From positions 434,001 to 498,000 of the forward strand of contig NZ_JACHHN010000002.1 of NCBI RefSeq assembly GCF_014202765.1: DNA of 64,000 nucleotides, given 5' to 3'. The notes beneath the pieces are model-generated. The model was not told where the DNA came from. It did not search any database and saw nothing but the letters and a program-made list of their open reading frames with translations. This stretch comes from Silvimonas terrae. GTDB taxonomy: Bacteria > Pseudomonadota > Gammaproteobacteria > Burkholderiales > Chitinibacteraceae. The translations under genes were made by a program, and so were the position numbers. Shown here piece by piece: positions 16,247-25,602 of this stretch (position 1 is the stretch's first letter; each line of letters begins with the position of its first letter).

Positions 16247-19200
16247 ATGTTCACCAAAGTCCTGATTGCCAATCGCGGCGAAATTGCCTGCCGCATCATT
16301 CGCACACTCAAAAAACTGGGTATCGCCTCCGTGGCGGTCTATTCGGAAGCAGATCGCCACGCACAACACGTGCTGCTGGCGGATGAAGCCGTTTGCGTCG
16401 GCCCGGCTCCCGCCGCTCAAAGCTACCTGCTGAGCCACGCCATTCTGGCCGCAGCCAGGACCACCGGCGCCCAGGCCATCCACCCCGGCTATGGTTTTTT
16501 GTCTGAAAACGCGGCATTTGCCGAGGCCTGCGCGGCCAACGGCCTTGTTTTCATTGGCCCCAAACCAGACCATATGCGCGCGTTCGGTCTCAAGCACACC
16601 GCGCGGGAACTGGCTCAGCAAAATGGCGTGCCGCTGCTGCCTGGTACGGGCTTGCTGGCCGACGCCAGCGCCGCCCAGATGGCCGCCACACAGATTGGCT
16701 ACCCGGTCATGCTGAAAAGCACGGCGGGCGGTGGCGGGATCGGCATGCAGTTGTGCCGGGATGCCGCCCAGCTGGCTGACGCCTGGCAAACGGTGGAGCG
16801 CCTGTCAAAGAACAACTTCAAAGATGGTGGCATTTACCTGGAGAAATTCGTCGAGCACGCCCGCCATATCGAAGTGCAAATCTTCGGCAATAGCGATGGC
16901 AAGGTGATCCACCTGGGTGAACGGGATTGCTCTACCCAGCGCCGCAACCAGAAGGTGATTGAAGAAACCCCGGCGCCACACCTGAGCGAGGCGCAGCGCA
17001 CACGACTGTGCAACACCGCCGTGCAACTGGTGGCCTCGGTGGGTTATCAATCGGCCGGCACGGTCGAATTTGTGTTCGACACCCAAACCGGCGAATTCTA
17101 TTTCCTGGAGGTCAACACCCGTCTGCAGGTAGAACACGGCGTGACCGAACTGGTCACCGGCGTTGATCTGGTGGCCTGGATGCTGCAAGCCGCTGCCGGC
17201 GAAGGCCCGGATTTTGCCGACTACGTGCATCAGCCGCGCGGCGCGGCCATGCAGGTGCGCGTGTACGCGGAAGACGCCAACAAACAATTTCAACCTTCTG
17301 CCGGCTTGCTCACGCAGGTGTGTTTTTCTGCCGACGCCCGCGTGGATAGCTGGGTGGAACAGGGTACGGAAGTGCCGGCGTTTTACGACCCACTCCTTGC
17401 CAAAGTGCTTGCCCATGACACGGACCGTGCCGGGGCGCTCGCCCGCATGCAAGTCGCGCTGGCACAAACCCGGCTTGATGGCATTGAAACCAATCTGGAC
17501 TACCTGCGGCAGATTCTGGCCAGTGCCACCTTTGTCGAAGGCCGGCAAATCACGCGTTCTCTTGCCACGTTCGCCTATGCGCCACGCACCATTGATGTGG
17601 TTGAGGCCGGGGTGCAAAGCAGCATTCAGGATTATCCCGGCCGTACCGGCTATTGGCACATTGGTGTGCCGCCGTCCGGCCCCATGGATAGCCATGCCAT
17701 GCGCCTTGCCAACAAGCTGGTCGGCAATGCGGCTCACGCCGCCGCACTGGAGCTGACCGTGACCGGCCCGACCCTGCGCTTTAACTGTGCCACCACCATT
17801 GCGCTGACCGGTGCAGCCATGCGCGCCACGCTTAACGGTCAGACGCTGCCGCTGTGGCAGGCCATCCCGGTCAAGGCCGGCGATCAAGTGCTGATCGGCG
17901 CCATTGAGGGGGGCGGTTGCCGCAGTTATCTGGCGATCGCGGGGGGTTTTGATGTGCCGGACTATCTGGGGAGTAAATCCACCTTTACCCTGGGCCAGTT
18001 TGGTGGTCATGGCGGGCGCACATTGCGTGCGGGTGACGTTTTGCATCTGGGCGACACCCAAGGCCAGCCCGCCGCACTGCCCGCACAGGCCATTCCGCAT
18101 TATCCAACCCACTGGGATATCGCCGTCCTCTACGGCCCGCACGGCGCGCCGGACTTCTTTACCGATGCAGACGTGGAGATGTTTTTCGGCACGGATTGGG
18201 AGGTCCACTACAACTCCAGCCGCACCGGCGTGCGCCTGGTCGGCCCCAAACCGCAATGGGCCCGCGCGGATGGCGGGGAGGCCGGGCTGCATCCGTCCAA
18301 TATTCATGACAATGCCTATGCCATTGGTGCCATCGACTTTACGGGCGACATGCCGGTAATTCTTGGTCCGGACGGCCCCAGCCTGGGCGGCTTTGTCTGT
18401 CCTGCCGTGATTGTGCAAGCAGAACTCTGGAAGATGGGGCAGTTGCGGCCCGGCAATACCGTGCGCTTCAAGCGGGTGAGCCGGGCAACGGCTGCGGCAC
18501 TGGAAGCCGCGCAAGAAGCCGCAATCGACCAACTGGCTGCACCGGCCAATGTCACTGATATCGGTGCAGAAGAAAGCCCGGTCGTACTGAGCCTGCCGGC
18601 CGAGGCAGATCGGCCCGCGCTGGTCTGCCGCCAGGCCGGCGACAAATACCTGTTGCTGGAATACGGCCCGCTGATGCTGGATCTGAATCTGCGATTCCGG
18701 GTGCAGGCACTGTACAACTGGTTTGAAGCGGCGCAACTCAAGGGCGTGATTGATCTGACGCCGGGCATCCGCTCGTTGCAGATTCATTACGACAGCCGCG
18801 CCTTGCCGCTGGACCAATTGCTGCTGCAGGTCAAAACGGCAGAGGCGGCACTGCCGGCGATTGACGAAATGACCGTGCCATCCCGTATCGTGCATCTGCC
18901 GCTGAGTTGGGATGATCCGGCTACGCGGCTCGCCATCGAAAAATACATGCAATCGGTTCGCCCGGATGCGCCGTGGTGCCCCAGCAATATCGAATTTATC
19001 CGTCGCATCAATGGTCTGGCGGACATTGAGGCCGTCAAGCGCATTGTGTTTGAGGCCAGCTACCTGGTGATGGGGCTGGGCGATGTGTACCTGGGCGCGC
19101 CCGTCGCCACGCCGCTGGACCCGCGGCACCGGCTGGTGACCACCAAATACAATCCGGCGCGCACCTGGACACCAGAAAATGCGGTCGGCATTGGCGGGGC

Positions 19201-19849
19201 CTATATGTGCGTTTACGGCATGGAAGGGCCTGGTGGCTACCAGTTTGTCGGGCGCACCATCCAGATGTGGAACCGCCACAAGACCACGCGGGATTTTGTC
19301 CCCGGCAAACCTTGGTTGCTGCAGTTTTTTGACCAGATCCGCTTTTACCCGGTCAGTGCCGAGGAACTACTGCAATTGCGTGAGGATTTTCTGCAAGGGC
19401 GTTTTGAACTCAAGGTTGAACACACCGAGTTTCGCCTTGGCGATTACAACCGCTTTCTGGCGCACAACGCCGACAGCATCGCCGCGTTCAAGGCCACCCA
19501 GCAAGCTGCGTTTGACGCCGAGCGTGCCCATTGGGAGGCCACTGGCGCCAATAATTACAGCCTTGATCAAGTTACTGGCGCAGACGCGGCAGAAGACACC
19601 GACTTGCCCGAAGGCGCGCGTGGCGTACCCAGCCAGGTAGCTGGCAACGTCTGGCAAGTGCCGATCAAGGAGGGTGATCTGGTGGCGGCGGGCGATGTCA
19701 TCATGATTGTTGAATCGATGAAAATGGAGATCAACATCACGGCACCGGCAGCGGGCAGGGTGCTCAAAGTATTGTGCCAGTCCGGCACGGCGGTGGCGGC
19801 GGGGCAGAATCTGCTGGTGTTGCAGCCAGAAGAAACCGTCGCCGCGTAA
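16247..19849 (+). CDS. Guanidine carboxylase (biotin-dependent, urea carboxylase family)
   Basis: Enzyme of 1200 residues expected to carboxylate guanidine with ATP and bicarbonate. Domains in order: biotin carboxylase (about 1-448, with ATP-grasp loop [11 protein letters not shown] and VNTRLQVEH); carboxyltransferase of the KipA/AHS2 type (from about 450, [17 protein letters not shown]); KipI/AHS1 type (from about 798); a C-terminal extension; and a biotinyl domain with ESMKME, where K1159 carries biotin. Asp697 in GAIDFTGD may mark guanidine as opposed to urea specificity. The ATG at 16247 gives the standard start [14 protein letters not shown]; an in-frame upstream extension would run through the riboswitch. 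It converges on maiA with only 2 bp between. Confidence 0.92.
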   Translation: MFTKVLIANRGEIACRIIRTLKKLGIASVAVYSEADRHAQHVLLADEAVCVGPAPAAQSYLLSHAILAAARTTGAQAIHPGYGFLSENAAFAEACAANGLVFIGPKPDHMRAFGLKHTARELAQQNGVPLLPGTGLLADASAAQMAATQIGYPVMLKSTAGGGGIGMQLCRDAAQLADAWQTVERLSKNNFKDGGIYLEKFVEHARHIEVQIFGNSDGKVIHLGERDCSTQRRNQKVIEETPAPHLSEAQRTRLCNTAVQLVASVGYQSAGTVEFVFDTQTGEFYFLEVNTRLQVEHGVTELVTGVDLVAWMLQAAAGEGPDFADYVHQPRGAAMQVRVYAEDANKQFQPSAGLLTQVCFSADARVDSWVEQGTEVPAFYDPLLAKVLAHDTDRAGALARMQVALAQTRLDGIETNLDYLRQILASATFVEGRQITRSLATFAYAPRTIDVVEAGVQSSIQDYPGRTGYWHIGVPPSGPMDSHAMRLANKLVGNAAHAAALELTVTGPTLRFNCATTIALTGAAMRATLNGQTLPLWQAIPVKAGDQVLIGAIEGGGCRSYLAIAGGFDVPDYLGSKSTFTLGQFGGHGGRTLRAGDVLHLGDTQGQPAALPAQAIPHYPTHWDIAVLYGPHGAPDFFTDADVEMFFGTDWEVHYNSSRTGVRLVGPKPQWARADGGEAGLHPSNIHDNAYAIGAIDFTGDMPVILGPDGPSLGGFVCPAVIVQAELWKMGQLRPGNTVRFKRVSRATAAALEAAQEAAIDQLAAPANVTDIGAEESPVVLSLPAEADRPALVCRQAGDKYLLLEYGPLMLDLNLRFRVQALYNWFEAAQLKGVIDLTPGIRSLQIHYDSRALPLDQLLLQVKTAEAALPAIDEMTVPSRIVHLPLSWDDPATRLAIEKYMQSVRPDAPWCPSNIEFIRRINGLADIEAVKRIVFEASYLVMGLGDVYLGAPVATPLDPRHRLVTTKYNPARTWTPENAVGIGGAYMCVYGMEGPGGYQFVGRTIQMWNRHKTTRDFVPGKPWLLQFFDQIRFYPVSAEELLQLREDFLQGRFELKVEHTEFRLGDYNRFLAHNADSIAAFKATQQAAFDAERAHWEATGANNYSLDQVTGADAAEDTDLPEGARGVPSQVAGNVWQVPIKEGDLVAAGDVIMIVESMKMEINITAPAAGRVLKVLCQSGTAVAAGQNLLVLQPEETVAA

Positions 19850-19851
19850 CC

Positions 19852-20505
19852 TCAGGCCGCGTCTGGCTGCTGGTCAGGCGCGGCAGCAATAAAGGCGGGC
19901 AGGGTCTGGCAATGGGCATCGATGGCATTGATCCGTGGGTAGGCGGCAAGGTCACAGCCAAAGCGGCGGGCGTTGTAGACCTGCGGAATCAGGCAGCAGT
20001 CGGCCAGCGTTGGCGCATTGCCAAAGCAGAAGTCGCCAACAGGCCAGCGGCTCAGTTGTGCTTCCAGGGCGGTGAGCCCGGTATGCACCCAATGCTGATA
20101 CCACGCCTGTTTGGCGGCATCAGCCACGCCCAGCCCGGCTTGCAGGTATTGCAGTACCCGCAGATTGTTGACAGGGTGAATGTCACAGGCGACCAACAGC
20201 GCCAGAGCCCGCACCCGCGCCCGGTCTGCCGCCGCCGTGGGTAGCAAGGGTGGCGTCGGGGCGACTTCTTCCAGATACTCCATGATGGCCAGGGACTGCG
20301 TCAGGGTGACATCGCCATGTTGCAATATGGGCACCAGACCCTCTGGGTTGAGACTCTGGTATGCCGTGGCATGCTGCTCGCCGCCATCACGCAGCAGGTG
20401 TATCGGCACGGTGCGGTATGGCAAGCCTTTCAGATGGAGCGCAATGCGCACGCGCCAGGTCGCTGAGCTGCGAAAGTATGAATACAACGTCAACCCGGCC
20501 GCCAT
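19852..20505 (-). CDS. maiA: Maleylacetoacetate isomerase (zeta-class GST)
   Basis: Glutathione-dependent enzyme of 217 residues converting maleylacetoacetate to fumarylacetoacetate in tyrosine breakdown. The zeta-class signature appears near the N-terminus as SSATWRVRIAL (about 11-21), in which the third position is Ala, not the usual Cys; both Ser residues are kept. NPEGLVPILQHG and QSLAIMEYLEE form the glutathione site. The start at 20505 has AAGGA upstream and lies just after the fahA stop. It is the last gene of the homogentisate cluster. Confidence 0.9.
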   Translation of the reverse strand: MAAGLTLYSYFRSSATWRVRIALHLKGLPYRTVPIHLLRDGGEQHATAYQSLNPEGLVPILQHGDVTLTQSLAIMEYLEEVAPTPPLLPTAAADRARVRALALLVACDIHPVNNLRVLQYLQAGLGVADAAKQAWYQHWVHTGLTALEAQLSRWPVGDFCFGNAPTLADCCLIPQVYNARRFGCDLAAYPRINAIDAHCQTLPAFIAAAPDQQPDAA

Positions 20506-20510
20506 GATCC

Positions 20511-21824
20511 TTACCCCAGTGCCGGCAAGACTGTGCCGCAGCACGCGCCAAAGCCGATGCTCACCGCGCCCGGCGCATGGCAACGTCCACGCAGAATGAC
20601 CTCGTCCCCATCTTCCAGAAAGGTGCGCTGTTCGCCATTGGCCAGCGTGACCGGCTGTTTGCCGCCGTGGGTGAGTTCCAGCAAGGAGCCTGCCTCATGC
20701 GCTAACGCGCCCGATTGCGTGCCGCTTCCCAGCAAGTCACCCGGTTGCAGATTGCAGCCGTTGACGGTGTGGTGCGCCACCATTTGCGCCATGCTCCAGT
20801 AGGCCTGCGCAAAGCTGGATTGCCCCAGCCGTTGTGGCGGCAAGCCGGCTTCATGCATGGCGGCGGTACGGATGGCGACTTCCAGTTCAATGTCCAGCGC
20901 GCCAGATTGCCGATGCGCCGGCGTGTCCAGATAGGCCAGTGGCTGCGGATCACCCGCCGGTCGTGTCCACGGCTGCCGGAAGGGGGCAAGCGCTTCCAGC
21001 GTCACCACCCAGGGCGAAATGGTTGTGGCGAAATTTTTAGCCAGGAATGGACCCAGTGGTTGATATTCCCACGCCTGGAGATCGCGTGCCGACCAGTCAT
21101 TCAGGAGGCACAGGCCAAAGACATGTTGGTCTGCGGCATCCAGTGCAATGCGCTCGCCGGCGGTGTTGCCGGCACCGATCAAGATGCCCAGTTCCAGCTC
21201 ATAGTCCATGCGCCTGGCCGGGCCAAATACCGGCTGCGTCGCACCAGGGGGCAAGGTTTGCCCGCACGGCCGCGCAAAACGCTGGCCCGATACACCGATG
21301 GAGGACGCCCGCCCGTGATAGCCAATCGGCAGCCATTTGTAGTTGGGTAACAGCGGGTTATCTGGCCGAAACAGCGCGCCAACGTGGGTTGCGTGGTGGA
21401 TGGAGGTGTAAAAGTCCGTGTAGTCACCAATACGCGCGGGCAACGCGTATTCCACCGCCCCTTGCGCGATCAGCGTATCGGCCAGCACGGCCTGTGCCGC
21501 CGATCCCTGGCGGAGCGCCCGCGACAGTGCCAGCCGTAGCGCGCTGGTCGCAGCGCTGCCCAATGCCATCAGATCATCGAGTGCATTTTGCCGGCATGCA
21601 TCCAGCAGGGCGGGGTCTTTGATGCCCGGCAAACCGTCCACGCACAGGGCGTGAGTCAGATCGAGCACCTGGTCGCCAATGGCAATGCCGATGCGCCAGG
21701 CCTCAGCACTGCCCGCGCGGCGGAACACGGCAAACGGCAGGTTCTGCAGCGGAAAATCGGCATCCGGCAGGTTGGCGGAGGGTACCCAGCTTTGCAGCGA
21801 GGGGTTGTGGGTTTCATTCAGCAT
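20511..21824 (-). CDS. fahA: Fumarylacetoacetase
   Basis: Enzyme of 437 residues that splits fumarylacetoacetate into fumarate and acetoacetate, the final step of tyrosine catabolism. The catalytic/metal region [13 protein letters not shown] (about 131-143), [11 protein letters not shown], the metal ligands in [10 protein letters not shown] (about 203-212) and [11 protein letters not shown] (about 235-245) are all present. The ATG at 21824 overlaps the end of hmgA by 7 bp and has AGGGTGGA upstream, indicating translational coupling. Length and motifs fit the family. Confidence 0.94.
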   Translation of the reverse strand: MLNETHNPSLQSWVPSANLPDADFPLQNLPFAVFRRAGSAEAWRIGIAIGDQVLDLTHALCVDGLPGIKDPALLDACRQNALDDLMALGSAATSALRLALSRALRQGSAAQAVLADTLIAQGAVEYALPARIGDYTDFYTSIHHATHVGALFRPDNPLLPNYKWLPIGYHGRASSIGVSGQRFARPCGQTLPPGATQPVFGPARRMDYELELGILIGAGNTAGERIALDAADQHVFGLCLLNDWSARDLQAWEYQPLGPFLAKNFATTISPWVVTLEALAPFRQPWTRPAGDPQPLAYLDTPAHRQSGALDIELEVAIRTAAMHEAGLPPQRLGQSSFAQAYWSMAQMVAHHTVNGCNLQPGDLLGSGTQSGALAHEAGSLLELTHGGKQPVTLANGEQRTFLEDGDEVILRGRCHAPGAVSIGFGACCGTVLPALG

Positions 21825-23119
21825 GGGTCCACCCTGATCTGACCGGTAAAGCGGCTCTCCAGCCCTTGCCAGCAATCGGCATAACCTTGCTGGCGCAGCG
21901 GGCTGGCTAGCGCGTCGTGACTCACCAGCATGGGCAGGCGCGTTTCAAACATGAAGGCCATGGTGTCGGTGAGGTAGTCGGCCGTGTGCGTATCGGCTTG
22001 CAAAGCGCGCGCCACGGTGGCCGCATCGGGCCCGTGCCCGGTCATGCAAGGGTGCAGGCTGGCACCTCCAGGGACGAAACCGGCGGTCTTGGCGTCATAA
22101 GCGCCGTGGATCAAGCCCATGAATTCACTGGCAATATTGCGATGAAACCACGGCGGGCGGAACGTCTCTTGCGCCACCAGTACGCGCGGTGGAAACACCA
22201 CAAAATCAAGGTCATCGACGCCTGGTGCCTCGGAGGGGGATTGCAGGACCAGAAAAATCGAAGGGTCCGGATGATCAAAGCTGACCGAACCCAAGGTGTT
22301 GAACCGGCGCAGATCATATTTGCAGGGTGCGTGATTGCCGTGCCAGGCCACCACATCAAACGGGGAATGCGTGAGCGTGCCTTGCCACAACCGCCCCAGA
22401 TAACGCGTGATCAATTGCGTGGGCACAGCGCGATCTTCAAACCAGGCCTGCGGATAGTAAAAGTCGCGCGCGGCAGCAAGGCCGTTGGCGCCAATCACCC
22501 CCAGGTCTGGCAGGCGAAAGGGCGCACCCAGGTTCTCGCAGACATACCCGCGTGCCGTTCCTTCGGTTAACGCGATGGCAAAGCGGATGCCGCGCGGGAT
22601 GACCACAATTTCTTGCGGTTCAACGTCCAGCAAACCCAGTTCGGTGGCAACCCGCAGCGCGCCTTGCTGCGGCACGATCAGCATCTCCGCATCGGCATTG
22701 CAGAACACGCGTTCATGCATGCTGCGACTGGCTGCGTACATATGAATGCCAAAGCCATGTTGCAGCGCGGCGCTGCCATTGCCCGCAATGGTGAACAAGC
22801 CATCGACAAAATCGGTGGGTGTAGCGGGCAGGGCGGGCGGATACCAGCGCAACGGCACCGGCGGCGTCGCGATGTCCAGCGCGGCCCCGAACCGTGGCTG
22901 TTCATAAGGCTGGTCGCAAACCTGTCCGGCGACGGGGCGGATGCGGTACAGCCAGCTGCGCCGGTTCTGGTGGCGTGGTGCGCTAAACGCGGTGCCCGAT
23001 ATCTGCTCCGCGTACAGGCCGTATGGCACATGTTGCGGCGAGTTATGCGGTGGCAGCGCGCCGGGCAAAGCCTCGCTCTGCAATTCGCTGCCAAAGCCGG
23101 CCTGGTAGTGCAGGGTCAT
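21818..23119 (-). CDS. hmgA: Homogentisate 1,2-dioxygenase
   Basis: Iron-dependent dioxygenase of 433 residues that opens the ring of homogentisate to maleylacetoacetate. It begins with the family-typical [20 protein letters not shown]. The C-terminal cupin region has [16 protein letters not shown] (about 325-340) and [12 protein letters not shown] (about 360-371), which hold the Fe ligands His-Glu-His. The ATG at 23119 fits the family; a GTG nine bases upstream is also in frame. Neighbours are hppD 12 bp upstream and overlapping fahA downstream. Confidence 0.94.
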   Translation of the reverse strand: MTLHYQAGFGSELQSEALPGALPPHNSPQHVPYGLYAEQISGTAFSAPRHQNRRSWLYRIRPVAGQVCDQPYEQPRFGAALDIATPPVPLRWYPPALPATPTDFVDGLFTIAGNGSAALQHGFGIHMYAASRSMHERVFCNADAEMLIVPQQGALRVATELGLLDVEPQEIVVIPRGIRFAIALTEGTARGYVCENLGAPFRLPDLGVIGANGLAAARDFYYPQAWFEDRAVPTQLITRYLGRLWQGTLTHSPFDVVAWHGNHAPCKYDLRRFNTLGSVSFDHPDPSIFLVLQSPSEAPGVDDLDFVVFPPRVLVAQETFRPPWFHRNIASEFMGLIHGAYDAKTAGFVPGGASLHPCMTGHGPDAATVARALQADTHTADYLTDTMAFMFETRLPMLVSHDALASPLRQQGYADCWQGLESRFTGQIRVDPC

Positions 23120-23131
23120 CTCTGGCACCCG

Positions 23132-24187
23132 TCAGATCACGCCACGGCGGCGCTGATCTTCTTCAATGGAATCAAAGAGTGCCTTGAAATTACCCTCGCC
23201 AAAGCCTTCATTGCCTTTGCGCTGGATGATTTCAAAAAATAGCGGACCAATGACCGTATCGGTAAAAATCTGCAATAGCAGGTCTTCCTTGCCGGTTTTA
23301 TCCATGGGCTCGCCGTCCACCAGAATGCGGTTGCGCCGCAGGCGGTCCATGTCTTGGTGGTGATCGGGCAGGCGGCTGGGCAACTGTTCGTAATACGTGT
23401 CCGGCGTATTCAGAAATCGAATCCCGTCTTGCCGCAGTTGTTCCACAGCCGCGTAAATATCGGCAGTGGCCAGAGCAATGTGCTGGATGCCCTCGCCATG
23501 GTGCAGGCGCAGGTATTCGGCAATCTGGCTTTTATCATCAGCAGATTCGTTGATGGGGATGCGAATCCGCCCACAGGGACTGGTCATGGCGCGCGAATGC
23601 AAGCCGGTTGATTTGCCCTTGATGTCAAAGTATCTGATCTCGCGGAAATTGAAGTAATCCGCATAGAAACTGGCCCACAAATCCATGTGACCGCGTTCGA
23701 CATTGTGGGTCAGGTGGTCGATCCAGGTGAGTCCGGCGCCCGGCGGGTGCTGATCCACCCCGGCGATGGGGCGAAAATCCACGTCGTAAATGGTTTGCTG
23801 ACCGTAGCGATCCACCAGATACACCAGTGCGCCGCCAATCCCCTCAATCGCCGGAATCTGCAATTCCATGGGTCCGGCGCCAGACTCAACCAGTTTTGCC
23901 CCTTTTTTGCGCAATTCTTCCACGGCATAGGCGGCGTCTTTTACCCGCAGCGCAAAGGCATTGGCACTGGGTCCGTGTGTGGCGGTAAAGCGGGCGGCCT
24001 GGCTGGCGGGTTCTGCATTCAGGATGAAGTTGATATCACCCTGACGATACAAGGTGACGTTCTTGCGCCGGTGGCGGGCAATGGCCGTAAAACCCAGTTT
24101 TTCAAACAGCGCGGCCAGTTCGGCCGGTTTGTCCGACGCGTATTCGACAAACTCAAAGCCATCCGTATTGAGCGGGTTGTCCCACAT
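23132..24187 (-). CDS. hppD: 4-hydroxyphenylpyruvate dioxygenase
   Basis: Fe(II)-dependent enzyme of 351 residues that converts 4-hydroxyphenylpyruvate to homogentisate. It has two VOC-like halves. The iron ligands are seen in IDHLTHNV (about 156-163), GIQHIALAT (about 235-243) and PLFFEIIQR (about 315-323), in the expected His-His-Glu order. It is the first gene of the operon hppD-hmgA-fahA-maiA. The promoter region is shared with a divergent LysR-type gene and includes an inverted repeat. Confidence 0.95.
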   Translation of the reverse strand: MWDNPLNTDGFEFVEYASDKPAELAALFEKLGFTAIARHRRKNVTLYRQGDINFILNAEPASQAARFTATHGPSANAFALRVKDAAYAVEELRKKGAKLVESGAGPMELQIPAIEGIGGALVYLVDRYGQQTIYDVDFRPIAGVDQHPPGAGLTWIDHLTHNVERGHMDLWASFYADYFNFREIRYFDIKGKSTGLHSRAMTSPCGRIRIPINESADDKSQIAEYLRLHHGEGIQHIALATADIYAAVEQLRQDGIRFLNTPDTYYEQLPSRLPDHHQDMDRLRRNRILVDGEPMDKTGKEDLLLQIFTDTVIGPLFFEIIQRKGNEGFGEGNFKALFDSIEEDQRRRGVI

Positions 24188-24288
24188 TGCATTCGCCTCC
24201 AGGGTTTGGGTGCCGGCATGGCTGGCTACGGCTTGTGGCCGTTGGTGTGCCGGTCGCAGATGGTTCTCATTTGAGCGCGGCGCAGTCT

Positions 24289-24306
24289 ATTATTCAAACG
24301 AATAAT
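24289..24306. promoter_or_regulatory. Candidate LysR operator between hppD and its divergent regulator
   Basis: A perfect inverted repeat ATTATTC-AAAC-GAATAAT also satisfies the LysR T-N11-A pattern. It lies 26 bp before the regulator start codon. Confidence 0.55.
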
Positions 24307-24331
24307 TTCAATCCATTATCAAGAATATTTT

Positions 24332-25237
24332 ATGAATATCACTTTGCGGCAGTTGCGGGCCTTCCTGGCGGTAGCCAATCACGGCGGCTTTACCGAGGCC
24401 TCACGCGAGTTGAATCTGACCCAATCCGCACTCAGCCTGCTGGTCAAAGATCTGGAGACCGAAATCGGCTTCAAGCTGTTTGACCGCACCACGCGCCGGG
24501 TGGTGCTCTCGCAACCCGGTGCAGAGTTTTTGCCTGCTGCGCGGCAGATTTTTGACGATTTACAGAGCGCCGTGCGCAGTGCCTCGGACCTGGCCACGCT
24601 GGAAAAAGGCCAGGTGCGCGCCTGTGCGCCCCAAGTGCTGGCCTGTACCTTGCTGGCGCCGGTCATTGCCCACTACAAGGCCGCGCATCCCAAGGTGGAA
24701 CTCAAGCTGGTCGATACCTTGCTGGAAGATATGCTGGAAACGGTCGCCATTGGCGAGGCTGATTTTGCCATTGGCCCAGACCGCAAAAACGATGCCCATC
24801 TGGTGCGTACCCCGTTGTTCCAGAGCCCGTTTGCCGCGTGGTGCAGGGCGGATCACCCTCTGGCCCAAGAGACGCGCCTGAGCTGGGCAGCGCTGCAAGC
24901 GTGGCCGCTGATCATTATGGAAAGCGACTTCTCATCCCGCCTGTTGCCAGAACTGCAAAGCGCCGATGCGCAACTGCAATTCACTCCGGCCTATACCGTC
25001 GCGTATGTCACCTCGGGCCTGGGGCTGGCTGGTGCGGGGCTGGGCGTGGTGGTTGCGCCGGATTATGTTGCGCCACTGGCGGGCGCGTTCAATCTGCGAC
25101 GCCTTGCGCTGGAAGGCCCGGCATTGTCGCGGGAAATTTCGGTCTATCGGCGGCCCGACCGGTCACTGTCTCCCGCAGCGGCACGGTTTCTGGAAGTGCT
25201 GGACGAGCAGGTGAAGGGACTGATGGTGAGCAAGTGA
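24332..25237 (+). CDS. LysR-type regulator next to the homogentisate operon
   Basis: DNA-binding regulator of 301 residues. The N-terminal helix-turn-helix is LRQLRAFLAVANHGGFTEAS with SALSLLVKDLE (about 5-45), and the C-terminal effector domain includes GLGLAGAGLGVVVAPDYVAPL. It is divergent from hppD over a 144-bp gap, so control of tyrosine catabolism is the natural inference. The effector is unknown; homogentisate or an aromatic amino acid derivative is plausible. Confidence 0.88.
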   Translation: MNITLRQLRAFLAVANHGGFTEASRELNLTQSALSLLVKDLETEIGFKLFDRTTRRVVLSQPGAEFLPAARQIFDDLQSAVRSASDLATLEKGQVRACAPQVLACTLLAPVIAHYKAAHPKVELKLVDTLLEDMLETVAIGEADFAIGPDRKNDAHLVRTPLFQSPFAAWCRADHPLAQETRLSWAALQAWPLIIMESDFSSRLLPELQSADAQLQFTPAYTVAYVTSGLGLAGAGLGVVVAPDYVAPLAGAFNLRRLALEGPALSREISVYRRPDRSLSPAAARFLEVLDEQVKGLMVSK

Positions 25238-25269
25238 TGAAAGTGAAGGGGGTGTTCTTGCCCGCATTG

Positions 25270-25380
25270 TTGCCCCGGATTCTCGCTTCGCTTCATCCGG
25301 GCTACGGTGCTGGCGCGTCAAAGAAACCGCTACCCCGTAGCCCGGATGAAGGCCGCAGGCCGGGAATCCGGGTGGCAATG
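25270..25380. repeat. Extragenic palindromic repeat, single unit
   Basis: Two opposed half-units, CCCCGGATTCTCGC...CATCCGGGCTAC and GTAGCCCGGATGAAGG...CCGGGAATCCGGG, can fold into a long imperfect stem. The same unit recurs in tandem at 44990-45424. Confidence 0.8.
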
Positions 25381-25602
25381 CTCGCAGATGCGCCATTGCC
25401 CGTATGGCAACCCCCGGATTCCCGCACCCTCTGTAGCCGCCCTTTATTGCTTTCAGTGACTTTGTGGGGCGCTCGCCAAGGGGTACGCCTCACCCGTGTT
25501 ACGTTTGTTTTTGTGACTTGACCCAAAAATACCGGATATAAAATTAAATTCATTAAATATCAAGGCAATAGGTTAACTTTTTAAAGTTAGATGTCACAAA
25601 TA
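25381..25602. other. Gene-free gap with AT-rich block downstream of acnA
   Basis: No gene is visible between the convergent LysR gene and acnA. Positions 25521-25600 are unusually AT-rich and include TAACTTT-TT-AAAGTTA, a short inverted repeat ending near 25588. I see no standard terminator. Confidence 0.5.

Noticed and set aside
16805-19279. Open frame of over 800 codons antisense to the guanidine carboxylase
   Set aside because: It is a by-product of GC-rich codon use opposite a clearly recognised enzyme; its translation has no family features and no ribosome site.
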